Shown: piece after piece, positions 53,734 through 63,855 of the stretch
Layout: every line of letters starts with the position of its first letter
Numbering within the stretch: position 1 is the stretch's first letter
Source of the DNA: Niallia taxi
GTDB lineage: Bacteria > Bacillota > Bacilli > Bacillales > Cytobacillaceae
Length of the DNA stretch: 64,000 nt
Reading direction: 5' to 3'
NCBI RefSeq assembly: GCF_032818155.1
Contig: NZ_CP102589.1
Span: forward strand, 2,156,001-2,220,000
The notes under the pieces: model-generated
Seen by the model: the letters and a program-made list of their open reading frames with translations, nothing else
The model's database searches: none
Told to the model about the DNA's origin: nothing
Program-made: the position numbers and the translations under genes

Positions 53734-54654
53734 TCACTTATAAGAAATGGCTTCAAGTGTGAGCACATTTTTTGTTTGCAAATATTGTGTGAAAAGCTCA
53801 ACAGATAAAGGGTGAATGTCGGTTTTAGATAGCACGTAAGAAAAATGACGGTTTATCTGTTCATTTTTAAGGCGAATGGGATGGATTGTTTTCATATGCA
53901 ATTCTTTTTGGATTGAATAGTTGGAAACAATGGATATCCCTATTCCTGCTTCGACCGACTCTTTAATGATTTGCGTGCTCCCAAATGACCGTAAAATCAG
54001 CGGAGAAAAAGCGTGTTCTTTAAAGAGCTTGTCAATAACCTCTCTTGTACCAGAGCCCTCTTCCCGTAATATCCATGTCTCACCATATAGGCTGTCTAAG
54101 TCAATTGTTCGAAAGCTGGCTAAAGGATGATCAGTACTTACGATTATTATAAGTTCATCTTGTTCAAAAGGAGTTATGTGGAGCTGGGGATGACTTTTGA
54201 TTTCACCATCAATAATTCCGACATCAAGACTGCCCTCTAGCACTTGATTTATTATTTTGCTCGAATTCTGAATGGTAACTTTCGGTTCAATTAGTTGGTG
54301 AACCTTCATAAAGTCAGAAATAAATCTCGGCAGCAAATATTCACCGAAAGTGTAGCTGGATCCAATTAAGAGGGGACCGCTCACTACTTTTGTCATATCA
54401 TGTATAAGGCTTTCGACCTGTTCGTATTCCTTTAATATTCTCTTCGCATGATAATATAATATTTCACCAGCTCTAGTAAGCCGAACATATTTATTTGTTC
54501 TGTCGAAAAACTTCACTTCGTATTTCTTTTCCAATGCTTTGATGGAAAGCGTTACTGCAGATTGTGTAATATGCAGTTCTTCGGCAGCTCTCGTAAAATT
54601 CTTTTTTTCCGCTACTGTGACAAACGTCAATAAATGATAATCCAATCCCTTCAC
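53734..54654 (-). CDS. LysR-family regulator (CysL/YwfK-like)
   Basis: The 306-residue LysR protein has the winged helix FVTVAEKKNFTRAAEELHITQSAVTLSIKALEKKYEVKFFDR and an effector domain with the LLIGSSYTFGEYLLP start. The pattern resembles CysL and similar regulators of sulfur or carbon metabolism in Bacillus; the target is not in view, since the next gene is separated by its own promoter and Fur box. GTG start after AAAGGAGAGT. Confidence 0.88.
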   Translation of the reverse strand: MKGLDYHLLTFVTVAEKKNFTRAAEELHITQSAVTLSIKALEKKYEVKFFDRTNKYVRLTRAGEILYYHAKRILKEYEQVESLIHDMTKVVSGPLLIGSSYTFGEYLLPRFISDFMKVHQLIEPKVTIQNSSKIINQVLEGSLDVGIIDGEIKSHPQLHITPFEQDELIIIVSTDHPLASFRTIDLDSLYGETWILREEGSGTREVIDKLFKEHAFSPLILRSFGSTQIIKESVEAGIGISIVSNYSIQKELHMKTIHPIRLKNEQINRHFSYVLSKTDIHPLSVELFTQYLQTKNVLTLEAISYK

Positions 54655-54831
54655 ACTCTCCTTTTTGCAGATTTATCAACACCCCTATGAGTATATGTTT
54701 TAGTTCGCTATTAATAGTAAATAACCCTTTAACTATTCTAAAAATACTGAAAATTTACTATTTTCAAACATAATACGCAACCTGGAAATTCAAAAATTTA
54801 TGTTACTATTTCGAATACGAAAATAATTTTC

Positions 54832-54879
54832 TTGTATAAACAAGGGGAAGCCTCTATAATTAATAATGATTCTCATTTA
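54832..54879 (+). promoter_or_regulatory. ywjA promoter with Fur box
   Basis: TTGTAT (54832-54837), 17 bases and TATAAT (54855-54860) form the promoter. TTAATAATGATTCTCATTTA (54860-54879) matches the Fur 7-1-7 dyad around ATGATTCTCAT, covering the start of transcription. Confidence 0.78.
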
Positions 54880-54907
54880 AACTGACAAAATAATAAAGGA
54901 GCATATA

Positions 54908-56620
54908 ATGATAAAGCGTTTTTTCACTTATTATTTACCGCATAAAAAGCTATTCATTCTTGATTTTTCAAGTGCTGTCATTGTGGCGATCCTAGAACTT
55001 GCCTTCCCTATGGCTGTAACTTGGTTCATTGACAAACTCCTTCCTGAAGGAAATTGGAGTACCATTGTCTCTGTGAGCTGCGGCTTATTGGCATTATACT
55101 TAGTAAGCACTTATTTACAATACATTGTAAACTATTGGGGACATAAGCTCGGCATAAATATAGAAACAGATATGAGAGCACAGCTTTTCAACCATGTTCA
55201 AAGACAAAGCTTTAAATTCTTTGACAACACGAAAACAGGTCATGTTATGAGCAGAATTACGAATGATTTATTTGATATCGGTGAGCTTGCCCATCATGGT
55301 CCAGAGGATTTATTTATTGCCATTATGACATTCGTCGGTGCGTTCTGGATTATGCTGACAATCAATGTCAAGCTTGCATTAATCGTGATATTTATCGTGC
55401 CGGTTCTAGTTTGGCTAATTACATACTGCAATAAGAGCATGAATAAAGCTTGGAAGCATATGTACGGTGATATTGCTGATGTTAACGCCCGTGTAGAAGA
55501 CAGTGTGTCTGGTGTTCGCGTTGTCCAATCCTTTACTAACGAGGAATTTGAAATGGAGCGTTTCTCTGTTAATAATAAACGCTTCAGAAAAGCAAAAATC
55601 GTCGCATATAAAGTGATGTCCTTAACATCATCCTCTGTTTACATGTTAATGCGCTTTTTCACGTTAGTAGTATTAGTATACGGTGCATGGCTGACATTTA
55701 ATGGGGAGCTGACAAACGGTCAGCTTGTAGCATTCATCCTTTACGTCAATATCTTGCAAAAGCCAATTGATAAAATCAGTACATTGCTTGAGCTTTATCC
55801 AAAAGGCATGGCTGGTTTCAGACGTTTCTTAGATTTGCTTGATTCGGAGCCTGAAATTCAAGATCGCCAGGATGCAGTTGAAATGCCTGCATTGCGCGGT
55901 GACATTCAATTTAATGATGTAACATTTGGCTATGATAACCGCACTGTATTGGATCAAATTAGCCTGAACATTAAAGCAGGCGAAACAGTTGCATTTGTAG
56001 GTCCTTCTGGTGCAGGTAAAACAACAATATGTTCACTTGTTCCAAGGTTTTATGATGTAAACAGCGGTGCCATTAAAATTGACGGCATGGATATTCGCGA
56101 CATGACGAAGCATTCATTGCGTTCACAAATCGGGATTGTCCAGCAGGATGTTTTCTTGTTTACAGGTACGCTGAAGGAAAATATTGCCTACGGAAAATTG
56201 GATGCAACTGATGAAGAAATTCATACAGCTGTTAGAAGAGCTCATTTGGAGGACTTAATCCGCAAGCTTCCAGATGGTTATGAAACACAAATCGGGGAGC
56301 GGGGCTTGAAGCTTTCCGGCGGACAGAAGCAAAGACTTGCTATTGCGAGAATGTTTTTGAAAAATCCTCCGATTTTAATATTGGATGAGGCAACTTCTGC
56401 ATTAGACACAGAAACAGAGCAAATCATTCAAGCATCCTTAAATGAACTTGCGAAAAACCGTACGACACTTGTTATTGCCCACAGATTGGCAACAATCCGT
56501 AATGCTGACCGTATTGTAGTCGTAACAGAGAACGGGATTGAGGAAGAAGGAGGACATGATGAATTGATTGAAAAAGGCGGTATCTTTGCCAATCTCCATC
56601 GTGTTCAATATCAACGTTAA
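54908..56620 (+). CDS. ywjA: ABC transporter, fused permease/ATPase (YwjA-like)
   Basis: The 570-residue half-transporter has six membrane segments in the N-terminal 300 residues. The nucleotide-binding domain has Walker A GPSGAGKTT, Q-loop QQDVFLF, signature LSGGQKQR, Walker B ILILDEAT and the switch His in IAHR. It would work as a homodimer exporter. In B. subtilis ywjA belongs to the Fur regulon, and here a Fur box lies in the promoter, so a function in iron starvation is likely; the substrate is unknown. Confidence 0.85.
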   Translation: MIKRFFTYYLPHKKLFILDFSSAVIVAILELAFPMAVTWFIDKLLPEGNWSTIVSVSCGLLALYLVSTYLQYIVNYWGHKLGINIETDMRAQLFNHVQRQSFKFFDNTKTGHVMSRITNDLFDIGELAHHGPEDLFIAIMTFVGAFWIMLTINVKLALIVIFIVPVLVWLITYCNKSMNKAWKHMYGDIADVNARVEDSVSGVRVVQSFTNEEFEMERFSVNNKRFRKAKIVAYKVMSLTSSSVYMLMRFFTLVVLVYGAWLTFNGELTNGQLVAFILYVNILQKPIDKISTLLELYPKGMAGFRRFLDLLDSEPEIQDRQDAVEMPALRGDIQFNDVTFGYDNRTVLDQISLNIKAGETVAFVGPSGAGKTTICSLVPRFYDVNSGAIKIDGMDIRDMTKHSLRSQIGIVQQDVFLFTGTLKENIAYGKLDATDEEIHTAVRRAHLEDLIRKLPDGYETQIGERGLKLSGGQKQRLAIARMFLKNPPILILDEATSALDTETEQIIQASLNELAKNRTTLVIAHRLATIRNADRIVVVTENGIEEEGGHDELIEKGGIFANLHRVQYQR

Positions 56621-56623
56621 TTC

Positions 56624-56657
56624 AAAAGATGCCTAAACATGGGCATCTTTTTTTTAT
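56624..56657 (+). terminator. Terminator of ywjA
   Basis: AAAGATGCC and GGGCATCTTT form a stem with a 7-base loop, then a long T-run. Confidence 0.88.
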
Positions 56658-56680
56658 GGTAAATATCGATTGATATTATT

Positions 56681-56703
56681 AACCAATATGCGATATATTG
56701 GTT
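56681..56703 (+). promoter_or_regulatory. Palindromic operator before the EmrE-type gene
   Basis: AACCAATAT (56681-56689) and ATATTGGTT (56695-56703) are exact inverted arms around GCGAT, 37 bases ahead of the start codon. The regulator is not in view. Confidence 0.65.
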
Positions 56704-56740
56704 ATAAGCTGAAATTCGAGTAGTATGGAGGTTTGGTTAT

Positions 56741-57709
56741 ATGCGTCCGATTTTGTTGGGAATCGCCTCAGCCTTTTTTTTCGCTTTTACTTTTGTGTTA
56801 AATAAAGCGATGGAGATGAATGGTGGGAGCTGGGTTTGGAGTGCGTCACTGCGGTATTTTTTTATGGTCCCATTTTTACTTATACTCGTTCTTGTAAGGG
56901 GGAATTTAAAACCTATTTTAGTAGAGCTACGAAAAAATACAGGTAAATGGGTATTATGGAGCTCTGTTGGATTTGGAATTTTTTATTCCTTTATTTGTTT
57001 TGCCTCAGCCTATGGACCTGGCTGGCTCGTTGCGGGAACATGGCAGCTGACAATAATCTCAGGAACATTACTAGCACCGCTGTTTATGGAGAAGATAAAC
57101 ACAAAAGGCGAAGAAGCAATCATGGTGCGAAAGAAAATTCCTTTCAAAAGCTTAAGCTTTTCTTTGTTAATTATTATCGGCATTGCTTTCATGCAGCTGG
57201 AATTTGCGATGAAGCTGTCATTTGGCACGGCGATGCTTTGTCTTCTTCCGATTCTAGTAGCATCATTCGCTTATCCTTTAGGTAATCGCAAAATGATGGA
57301 GATTGCAAATGGACGATTTGATGTTTTCCAGCGGGTACTTGGCATGACAATTGCAAGTCTACCCTTTTGGATTATTTTGTCCATATATGGCTTCCTTACA
57401 GCAGGACCTCCGTCTAGTTCACAAGTTTATCAATCAGGTATTGTTGCCCTGTTTTCTGGAGTTGTTGCGACAATCCTCTTTTTTGCGGCAACAGACGCTG
57501 CCAAGGATAATATGCATACACTTGGGGCCGTTGAGGCGACACAGTCCTTTGAAGTGCTGTTTGCTTTAATTGGTGAAATGGTGTTTTTATCTGTTGGGCT
57601 GCCAAGTGCGATGTCTCTTGTCGGAATAGCCATCGTTATTTTGGGAATGGTGCTTCATAGTATATTTTCCAGAAATATAAAAAAACTAATATTAGCACAA
57701 ACCGCCTAA
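56741..57709 (+). CDS. EmrE/DMT-superfamily multidrug transporter
   Basis: The 322-residue membrane protein has about ten segments in two homologous halves. The N-terminal FFFAFTFVLNKAMEMNGGSWVWSASLRYFFM is the start of the putative multidrug resistance efflux (EmrE-like, DMT) family, and GAVEATQSFEVLFALIGE is the second-half motif. The substrate is not known. GGAGGTTTGGTTAT precedes the ATG; a palindrome in the upstream region indicates regulation. Confidence 0.82.
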   Translation: MRPILLGIASAFFFAFTFVLNKAMEMNGGSWVWSASLRYFFMVPFLLILVLVRGNLKPILVELRKNTGKWVLWSSVGFGIFYSFICFASAYGPGWLVAGTWQLTIISGTLLAPLFMEKINTKGEEAIMVRKKIPFKSLSFSLLIIIGIAFMQLEFAMKLSFGTAMLCLLPILVASFAYPLGNRKMMEIANGRFDVFQRVLGMTIASLPFWIILSIYGFLTAGPPSSSQVYQSGIVALFSGVVATILFFAATDAAKDNMHTLGAVEATQSFEVLFALIGEMVFLSVGLPSAMSLVGIAIVILGMVLHSIFSRNIKKLILAQTA

Positions 57710-57869
57710 AGAGCATTTATTAAGGTTTTGTTAATTATGCTGGTTTTTTTACTTAAGCTGCAGGTAAATGTATACTTATATAGGGAATAAGTATACGAAG
57801 AATGTAAAACAAGAAATGACAGTCATGATTTTGGCTATCTAAGAATCTAAATTTGGAGGACCAACAAAA

Positions 57870-58643
57870 ATGACCAACAAAGCAAGAGAAATTAAGCTGA
57901 TTGCCCTCGATATGGACGGCACATTATTAAACGGAGCAGGAGAAATTCCAGAAGAAAACCGCAAAGCGATTAAAGAGGCCCAAGATGAAGGCATACATGT
58001 TGTGCTAAGTACAGGCAGATCTATCGCAACATGCAAGGATCATGCAGAAAGTTTATTTTTAAAAACTTTCCTTGTTACAGTTAACGGCAGTGAAATTTGG
58101 GATTGGCAAGGGAATCTTATTGAGCGGAATTTAGTTGAAGTCGAGCAAATGCGCTGGCTTTGGGAGCTTGCGCAAAAGCATGGAGCAAAAACGTGGGCGA
58201 TTAGCTGTGGTAAAACATGGAAGGACGAAATGCCTGAGGACCTTGATAAACTTGAGTGGTTGAAATTTGGTTATCAAATTGAAGACGACACAATCCGCAA
58301 TAATGTCTTAAAGGAGCTTCAGGCAAGAGGAGTTTTTGAAATAAGCAATTCCTCTCTTGTGAATATAGAAGTAAATGCATTTGGTATCAATAAAGCGCGT
58401 GGCTTAAAAACCGTTTGCGAGCGACTTGGTGTAACGATGGATGAAGTGATGGCTTGCGGAGACAGCTTGAATGATATCAGCATGATTAAAGAAGCAGGTA
58501 TTGGTGTTGCAATGGGCAATGCACAGGATATCGTGAAGGAAACGGCTGATGTGACGACAAAAACGAATGACGAAAATGGTGTGGCATATGCAATCCGTAC
58601 TTGGGCTTTGAAAAAGGCGAAAGAGCCAGCCTTGAAAAAATAG
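57870..58643 (+). CDS. HAD-superfamily Cof-type sugar phosphatase
   Basis: The 257-residue HAD phosphatase has motif I LDMDGTLLN (catalytic Asp pair near residues 14-16), motif II LSTGRS, and motifs III/IV in KARGLKTVCERLGV and ACGDSLNDISMIKEAGIGVAMGNA. The Cof-like cap lies between. Such enzymes hydrolyse sugar phosphates or FMN. TTGGAGGACC precedes the ATG. Single gene ahead of the proBA leader. Confidence 0.9.
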   Translation: MTNKAREIKLIALDMDGTLLNGAGEIPEENRKAIKEAQDEGIHVVLSTGRSIATCKDHAESLFLKTFLVTVNGSEIWDWQGNLIERNLVEVEQMRWLWELAQKHGAKTWAISCGKTWKDEMPEDLDKLEWLKFGYQIEDDTIRNNVLKELQARGVFEISNSSLVNIEVNAFGINKARGLKTVCERLGVTMDEVMACGDSLNDISMIKEAGIGVAMGNAQDIVKETADVTTKTNDENGVAYAIRTWALKKAKEPALKK

Positions 58644-58645
58644 TA

Positions 58646-58937
58646 TTGAAACAAAAAAAATAACTGCTATAATAAATAAAAAAAGAAAAAGAACCGAACG
58701 AAGAGAAAGAACTAGTATGCGATAACCATTCGTAAAAGAGAGTGGAGCTTATAAGCTGAAAGGCTCCATGACGACATGCCGCAGAACCTGCCTTTCGAGT
58801 CCTATAAAAATAGGCGTTTTATCTGGCGTTATCAGACAAAGTGGGATAATTGAGTCTAATTGCTCTTATCCAATTAAGGTGGTACCACGGAAAGCTCTTT
58901 TCGTCCTTTTTACAGGATGAAAAGAGCTTTTTTTTAT
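58646..58937 (+). ncRNA. Promoter and T-box riboswitch (tRNA-Pro) of proBA
   Basis: The promoter is TTGAAA (58646-58651), 16 bases and TATAAT (58668-58673). The T-box leader from about 58690 has CCT (Pro) at 58787-58789 in the AGAACCTGCC context, the T-box AAGGTGGTACCACGG at 58876-58890, and a terminator stem AAAGCTCTTTTCGTCC / GGATGAAAAGAGCTTT with T-run (58891-58937). Uncharged tRNA-Pro relieves termination, so the gene pair serves proline supply for protein synthesis. Confidence 0.92.
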
Positions 58938-58997
58938 TTGTCTTAGGCAAAAGGTGATGGAGATTAGATGGAATTGTGATAGGTGGAGGGAATCGAT

Positions 58998-60089
58998 GTG
59001 GACAGAAAAAGGATCGTAATAAAAATCGGCAGCAGCTCGCTGACAAATTCAAAAGGGGAAATCGATCAGGATAAATTAAAGGATCATGTAGCAAGCATTG
59101 CAGCCTTAAAGGAAAAGGGGAAAGAAGTTGTGCTCGTTTCTTCTGGTGCTGTTGCAGCAGGCTTCAAGCAGCTTGGCTACCCGTCCCGCCCTGTCACATT
59201 AAAAGGCAAACAGGCAGCAGCAGCAGTTGGGCAGGGGCTCCTTATTCAAAGCTATACAGAGCGTTTTCGAGAATATGGCATAGTACCAGCTCAAATACTG
59301 TTAACAAGAAATGACTTCAGTAAAAAGGAACGATATCGGAACGCTTATTCCACATTATCTGAGCTTTTGGAACGAGGAATTCTCCCAATCATCAATGAAA
59401 ATGACACAGTATCAGTCGAAGAGCTGACATTTGGTGACAATGATATGCTGTCTGCATTAGTTAGCGGTCTTATACATGCAGAACAATTGATTATCCTTAC
59501 AGATATTAATGGGTTATATGACAGCAATCCAAATGAAAATCCAGATGCGAAGCGCTATGATTTTATTGAAAAAATAACAGCTGAATTTCTTGAAGGTGCG
59601 AAAGGGAGCGGCTCAAAGGTAGGAACAGGCGGTATGAAGTCGAAGCTGATTGCTGCAGAAACTGCGTTAAGCCTTGGTGTGCCAGTATTTATCGGTAACG
59701 GCAGCGGCGCAGATAAGCTCATCTCCATTTTAGAAGGAAAAGGGGACGGTACTTATATCGGCTCAGATGGGTTAAGTGCGATAACAAGCAATAGACAGTG
59801 GATTGCCCTGCATTCAACGGTTGAAGGTAAAGTGTTTGTCGATGAAGGGGCAGAGCTTGCCTTACTGCAAAAAGGCAGCAGCCTGCTTCCCGCTGGAATT
59901 TATAAAATTGAAGGAATTTTCGAAAAAGGAAATGTTGTTGAGGTTTTTGGGACATCAGGCCTTATCGGGAAAGGTGAGGTTCAATATGGCTCCAATGAGC
60001 TTAATGAACTTCTCGAAGTGAAAGGAAGAAAGCAAGCAGGCGAACAGCTGCAGGAAGTGATTCATCGCAATAGCTGGGTGAAAATATAA
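58998..60089 (+). CDS. proB: Glutamate 5-kinase
   Basis: The 363-residue first enzyme of proline synthesis phosphorylates glutamate at the gamma carboxyl. The amino acid kinase domain begins [12 protein letters not shown], with [10 protein letters not shown] and [19 protein letters not shown]-terminal PUA domain covers about 275-363. GTG 58998 is chosen because GGAGGG stands seven bases ahead; the GTG at 58983 would overlap that site. It is the first gene of proBA under the Pro T-box. Confidence 0.96.
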   Translation: MDRKRIVIKIGSSSLTNSKGEIDQDKLKDHVASIAALKEKGKEVVLVSSGAVAAGFKQLGYPSRPVTLKGKQAAAAVGQGLLIQSYTERFREYGIVPAQILLTRNDFSKKERYRNAYSTLSELLERGILPIINENDTVSVEELTFGDNDMLSALVSGLIHAEQLIILTDINGLYDSNPNENPDAKRYDFIEKITAEFLEGAKGSGSKVGTGGMKSKLIAAETALSLGVPVFIGNGSGADKLISILEGKGDGTYIGSDGLSAITSNRQWIALHSTVEGKVFVDEGAELALLQKGSSLLPAGIYKIEGIFEKGNVVEVFGTSGLIGKGEVQYGSNELNELLEVKGRKQAGEQLQEVIHRNSWVKI

Positions 60090-60103
60090 AGGGGGTTATA
60101 CAA

Positions 60104-61351
60104 GTGGGAGAGGTTCAAGCGAAAGGTAAATTGGCACAAGACGCAAGCAGACAATTATGGAAATTGACGACAGAGGATAAAAATAACGCATTAGCACTCA
60201 TCGCAGACCAGCTACTTTCAGATCAAGCCGCTATTATTGAACAAAATAAACTAGACTTAGTTAATGGAGAAAAGGCGGGCTTATCCGCTTCTGTTTTAGA
60301 CAGAATCATGCTCAATGAAAAAAGAATCGCAGACATGGCAATGGCAATAAGACAGCTGATTGAACTTCAAGACCCAATTGGTGCCACATTAGAAGAAATC
60401 AAAAAAGACAATGGCCTGCTAATCTTAAAAAAGACCGTGCCAATCGGCGTGATGGGCATGATTTATGAGGCACGACCAAATGTGACAATCGATGCGGCCA
60501 CATTATCCATTAAGACAGGCAATGCCATTATTCTTAGAGGAAGCTCATCTGCGGCAAGCTCCAATATGGCTCTTGTGCGTTCCATTCATGAAGCATTAAA
60601 AAAATCAGCTCTACCTGTTGATGCAGTTCAGCTGATTGAGGATACAAGCAGAGAAACGGCAAAAGAGCTATTTCACTTAACAGAGTATTTGGACGTTCTT
60701 ATCCCAAGAGGCGGCAAAAACTTGATTGATACTGTTGTCAAAGAAGCTTCTGTACCAGTAATTGAGACAGGTGCTGGCAACTGCCACTTATTTATAGATG
60801 AAAGTGCTGATAAAGAAATGGCACTTAATATAAGTCTTAATGGTAAAACACAGCGCCCATCTGTCTGCAATGCACTGGAAACAATCTTAATTCATAAAAA
60901 TTGGTATGAGAAATTTGGGCAGGAGCTCCTGCAGGCATTAACAGCGCATGGAGTGGAAATATACGGAGACGAAACAGTCACAGCTGATTTTGCCTCATGT
61001 CATGCTGCAACAGAAGAGGATTGGTCCACAGAATACTCTGCCTTAAAGATTAGTGTTAAAGTCGTAGAAGATATAAACGAAGCAATTACACATATAAATA
61101 AGTATGGCACAAGACACTCAGAAGCAATTCTTACAGAGGTAACAGAAAATGCAGAAGCATTTTTATTGAGTGTCGATGCTGCCGCTGTTTACCATAATGC
61201 GAGCACCCGTTTCACTGACGGCTTTGAGTTCGGCTATGGTGCCGAAATCGGCATAAGCACCCAAAAGCTGCATGCACGGGGACCGATGGGGTTAAATGCT
61301 CTGACATCGTCCAAATACTATATTTATGGAAATGGACAAATCAGAAAGTAA
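60104..61351 (+). CDS. proA: Glutamate-5-semialdehyde dehydrogenase
   Basis: The 415-residue aldehyde dehydrogenase-fold enzyme reduces gamma-glutamyl phosphate with NADPH. Typical blocks are [43 protein letters not shown], and the active Cys in [13 protein letters not shown] start behind AAAGGGGG, 14 bases after proB, so both are in one operon. The final enzyme ProC/ProI is not in view. Confidence 0.96.
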   Translation: MGEVQAKGKLAQDASRQLWKLTTEDKNNALALIADQLLSDQAAIIEQNKLDLVNGEKAGLSASVLDRIMLNEKRIADMAMAIRQLIELQDPIGATLEEIKKDNGLLILKKTVPIGVMGMIYEARPNVTIDAATLSIKTGNAIILRGSSSAASSNMALVRSIHEALKKSALPVDAVQLIEDTSRETAKELFHLTEYLDVLIPRGGKNLIDTVVKEASVPVIETGAGNCHLFIDESADKEMALNISLNGKTQRPSVCNALETILIHKNWYEKFGQELLQALTAHGVEIYGDETVTADFASCHAATEEDWSTEYSALKISVKVVEDINEAITHINKYGTRHSEAILTEVTENAEAFLLSVDAAAVYHNASTRFTDGFEFGYGAEIGISTQKLHARGPMGLNALTSSKYYIYGNGQIRK

Positions 61352-61402
61352 GCTGCAGAGTTTTGATAAGATTGTAATTTAATAGATAGGAAGCGAAAAC
61401 AA

Positions 61403-62302
61403 ATGCAGTTTGTTACGGTACTATTACCGATATTCTTTATATTTGCTGTCGGATTTGTAGGCGAGAAAGTTCTTCATATTAATACGAAGGCAATAACGAC
61501 GATGACCGTTTACTTAATGACACCATTGTTATCCTTTAGTGTTTTCTATGAAACTACTTTTGACATGGACTATTTAATGATGGCAATATATGCGTTAGCC
61601 CTTGTATTCGGCATTATTGGAATCATTTATATTGTGGCTATCATTAGAGGGTATGATGTCAAGAAAACATGCGGAATGATTCTGTCATCTGCCTTTATGA
61701 ATAATGGCAACTACGGCACACCACTTGTTTTGTTTGCATTCGGACAGCCCGCTCTTCATTATGCGGTCATCCTGATGGTCATCCAACAGCTGATAATGGC
61801 AACAATAGGTGTCTATTATGCAGCAAAAGGATCTGCAGACGGTGAAGCAGCAAACGAAACATGGAAGAAGGTTTTGAAGGTTCCCATCATGTATGGTGCC
61901 ATGCTAGGGATGCTCTTTCACTTTTTGCATATCCCATTGTCCAACACGATGCTTGATGCTATCAAGATGGTAGGAGACGCTGCCATACCGACAGTCATGC
62001 TCGTTTTAGGAATGACATTAGCCAAAATATCCGTCAAAAAAATCCAAGTAAAACCATTATCCTTTGCGTTAACCTTAAGACTTATCATCTCCCCGCTCAT
62101 CGCCTGGGGGATGACCTTCATACTGCCTGTCGATGATATGCTGAAACAAGTAATGATCGTACTTGCAGCAATGCCATCTGCCGCCAACACAACAATGTAT
62201 GCCCTGCAATACGGAACAGAGCCAGACTTTGTTTCCACCGCCACGCTATTTAGTACATTAGCGAGTATCATTACATTGCCGATTGTGTTGTTTATTGTGT
62301 GA
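61403..62302 (+). CDS. AEC (auxin efflux carrier)-family permease
   Basis: The 299-residue membrane protein has ten segments. MTPLLSFSVFYET, SAFMNNGNYGTPLVLFAFG and MPSAANTTMYALQYG are AEC family marks. Members transport malate, other organic acids or unknown solutes. AGGAAGC precedes the ATG. A terminator follows it; no terminator was seen after proA, so read-through from proBA is possible. Confidence 0.88.
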   Translation: MQFVTVLLPIFFIFAVGFVGEKVLHINTKAITTMTVYLMTPLLSFSVFYETTFDMDYLMMAIYALALVFGIIGIIYIVAIIRGYDVKKTCGMILSSAFMNNGNYGTPLVLFAFGQPALHYAVILMVIQQLIMATIGVYYAAKGSADGEAANETWKKVLKVPIMYGAMLGMLFHFLHIPLSNTMLDAIKMVGDAAIPTVMLVLGMTLAKISVKKIQVKPLSFALTLRLIISPLIAWGMTFILPVDDMLKQVMIVLAAMPSAANTTMYALQYGTEPDFVSTATLFSTLASIITLPIVLFIV

Positions 62303-62324
62303 GATGGTGTAATGCTTAATTAGA

Positions 62325-62362
62325 AACCCTAATCGCCATTAGATTCGATTAGGGTATTTATT
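62325..62362 (+). terminator. Terminator after the AEC gene
   Basis: CCCTAATCG (62327-62335) and CGATTAGGG (62346-62354) form a perfect stem followed by a T-rich tail. Confidence 0.85.
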
Positions 62363-62504
62363 ACGTCTTTAAACTCTGTATCCTAAATTACAAAAAGTTA
62401 ATTACTAGTTAATGAATGGTGATTTTTATGTTAAGCTATCTATGGAATTATCGAATTCAAGAAATCTAATAATTAGAAAATTTTATTACAAAAAGGAGTA
62501 GAAA

Positions 62505-62714
62505 ATGGAGCTTATCCTAGCAAGTATTTTTTCAGCACTCATCATCGTCATGACCGTCTTTTTTCTGTTAAAGGTTTTTTTAATTGCTTATAAAAGAAAA
62601 GAAATATCTAAGCGTAAATGTTTTCTGTATGCTGCTGTTACTATTGTGATAAGTTTCTTTTTAGTAGCTGCATTGCCTTTTGTTTTTCAAAGTATCTTAG
62701 AGCTTGTTTATTAA
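62505..62714 (+). CDS. Small membrane protein, unknown
   Basis: The 69-residue protein has two membrane segments (residues 5-28 and 42-66) and a basic loop AYKRKEISKRKC between. AAAAAGGAG precedes the ATG. No family recognised. Confidence 0.62.
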   Translation: MELILASIFSALIIVMTVFFLLKVFLIAYKRKEISKRKCFLYAAVTIVISFFLVAALPFVFQSILELVY

Positions 62715-62736
62715 ATGTCAGGTTTTTAAGTCAGAA

Positions 62737-62770
62737 AAAACAGCCTAAGCCATCAGCTTAGACTGTCAAA
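62737..62770. terminator. Hairpin between convergent genes
   Basis: ACAGCCTAAGC and GCTTAGACTGT form a stem (one G-U type mismatch) with a 5-base loop. Confidence 0.7.
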
Positions 62771-62786
62771 TCACCAAAACCTTCTC

Positions 62787-63650
62787 TCAATGAATCGCAT
62801 GCTTAAATTTCCCGCCATGCGCCTCTTGTGTATCCATTATCGTAATAAAAGCATTTGGATCAATTTCCAACACGATGCTTTTGAACTTGGCAATTTCGAG
62901 CCGGGTGAACACGACATAAAGCACTTCTTTTTCCTGATCAAGATAGCCGCCTTTGCCTTTTAGTTTGGTGACACCTCTGCCAAGGCGGTCTGACAGAGCT
63001 TCGGCGATTTCTTCGTATTCGTTTGTGATAACCATGGCTGCTTTTGTATCATCAAAACCCTGCATGACAGCATCAATTGCTTTGCTTGCGATATAGTAGG
63101 TGAGAATCGAGAACATGGCCTGTTCCCATTCCAGTACAAATCCTGCCCATGTGAACACAAAGACATTTAGAAACATGACGAATTCCCCGACGGAAAAGGG
63201 GATTTTTTTTGACAACAGAATGCCAAGTATTTCTGTTCCATCCAAGGCACCTGAATTGCGGATAACAAGTCCAACTCCTGCACCAAGCAGCAAACCTCCA
63301 AAAACAGTCGCAAGAAGAGGCTGCCTTGTAAATGGTTCAACATGGTGCAAGGATGATTCAACAACAGCAAGCATGATAATCGCAAACAATGAGGAGATGC
63401 AAAAATTCTTACCGATGTATTTATAGCCTGCAAACAAAAAAGGGATGTTAATAATCAGCACCAAAATTCCAAAACTAAAATCGGTCATATAGTTAATAAT
63501 CAAGGAAATGCCAATAATGCCTCCATCTATGATTGTATTTGGCACAAGGAATAATTCTATGGCAACAGCAGCGAGACTTGCGCCAATCATCAGCATAATG
63601 TAGCGGATAATAAAATGGACTTTGGCTTCCTTTTTATGCTTTTTTCCCAT
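62787..63650 (-). CDS. YitT-family membrane protein
   Basis: The 287-residue protein has five to six membrane segments of the DUF161 type ([54 protein letters not shown]) and a C-terminal cytoplasmic DUF2179 domain ([35 protein letters not shown]). ATG 63650 lies behind AGGAAGGGTGTG; the open frame back to 63785 codes a Cys-rich stretch that is not conserved-looking. Function unknown; several paralogues are usual in bacilli. Confidence 0.9.
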   Translation of the reverse strand: MGKKHKKEAKVHFIIRYIMLMIGASLAAVAIELFLVPNTIIDGGIIGISLIINYMTDFSFGILVLIINIPFLFAGYKYIGKNFCISSLFAIIMLAVVESSLHHVEPFTRQPLLATVFGGLLLGAGVGLVIRNSGALDGTEILGILLSKKIPFSVGEFVMFLNVFVFTWAGFVLEWEQAMFSILTYYIASKAIDAVMQGFDDTKAAMVITNEYEEIAEALSDRLGRGVTKLKGKGGYLDQEKEVLYVVFTRLEIAKFKSIVLEIDPNAFITIMDTQEAHGGKFKHAIH

Positions 63651-63855
63651 CTTACACACCCTTCCTAAAACGATGGAATACTTCGCTTTAAATGAACATG
63701 GTTTATGATGCCAACAAAACAGAAAAATATTCCAGCAGAATTTAATTCTTTCCAAACACCACTGTTTTTTACACCTTTTTAACATGAAATGCGTTGCAAC
63801 TTAACAAGGAAAGAGATAGAATATCAGTACTATATAATTCTAGGTAGGTGAAAAT

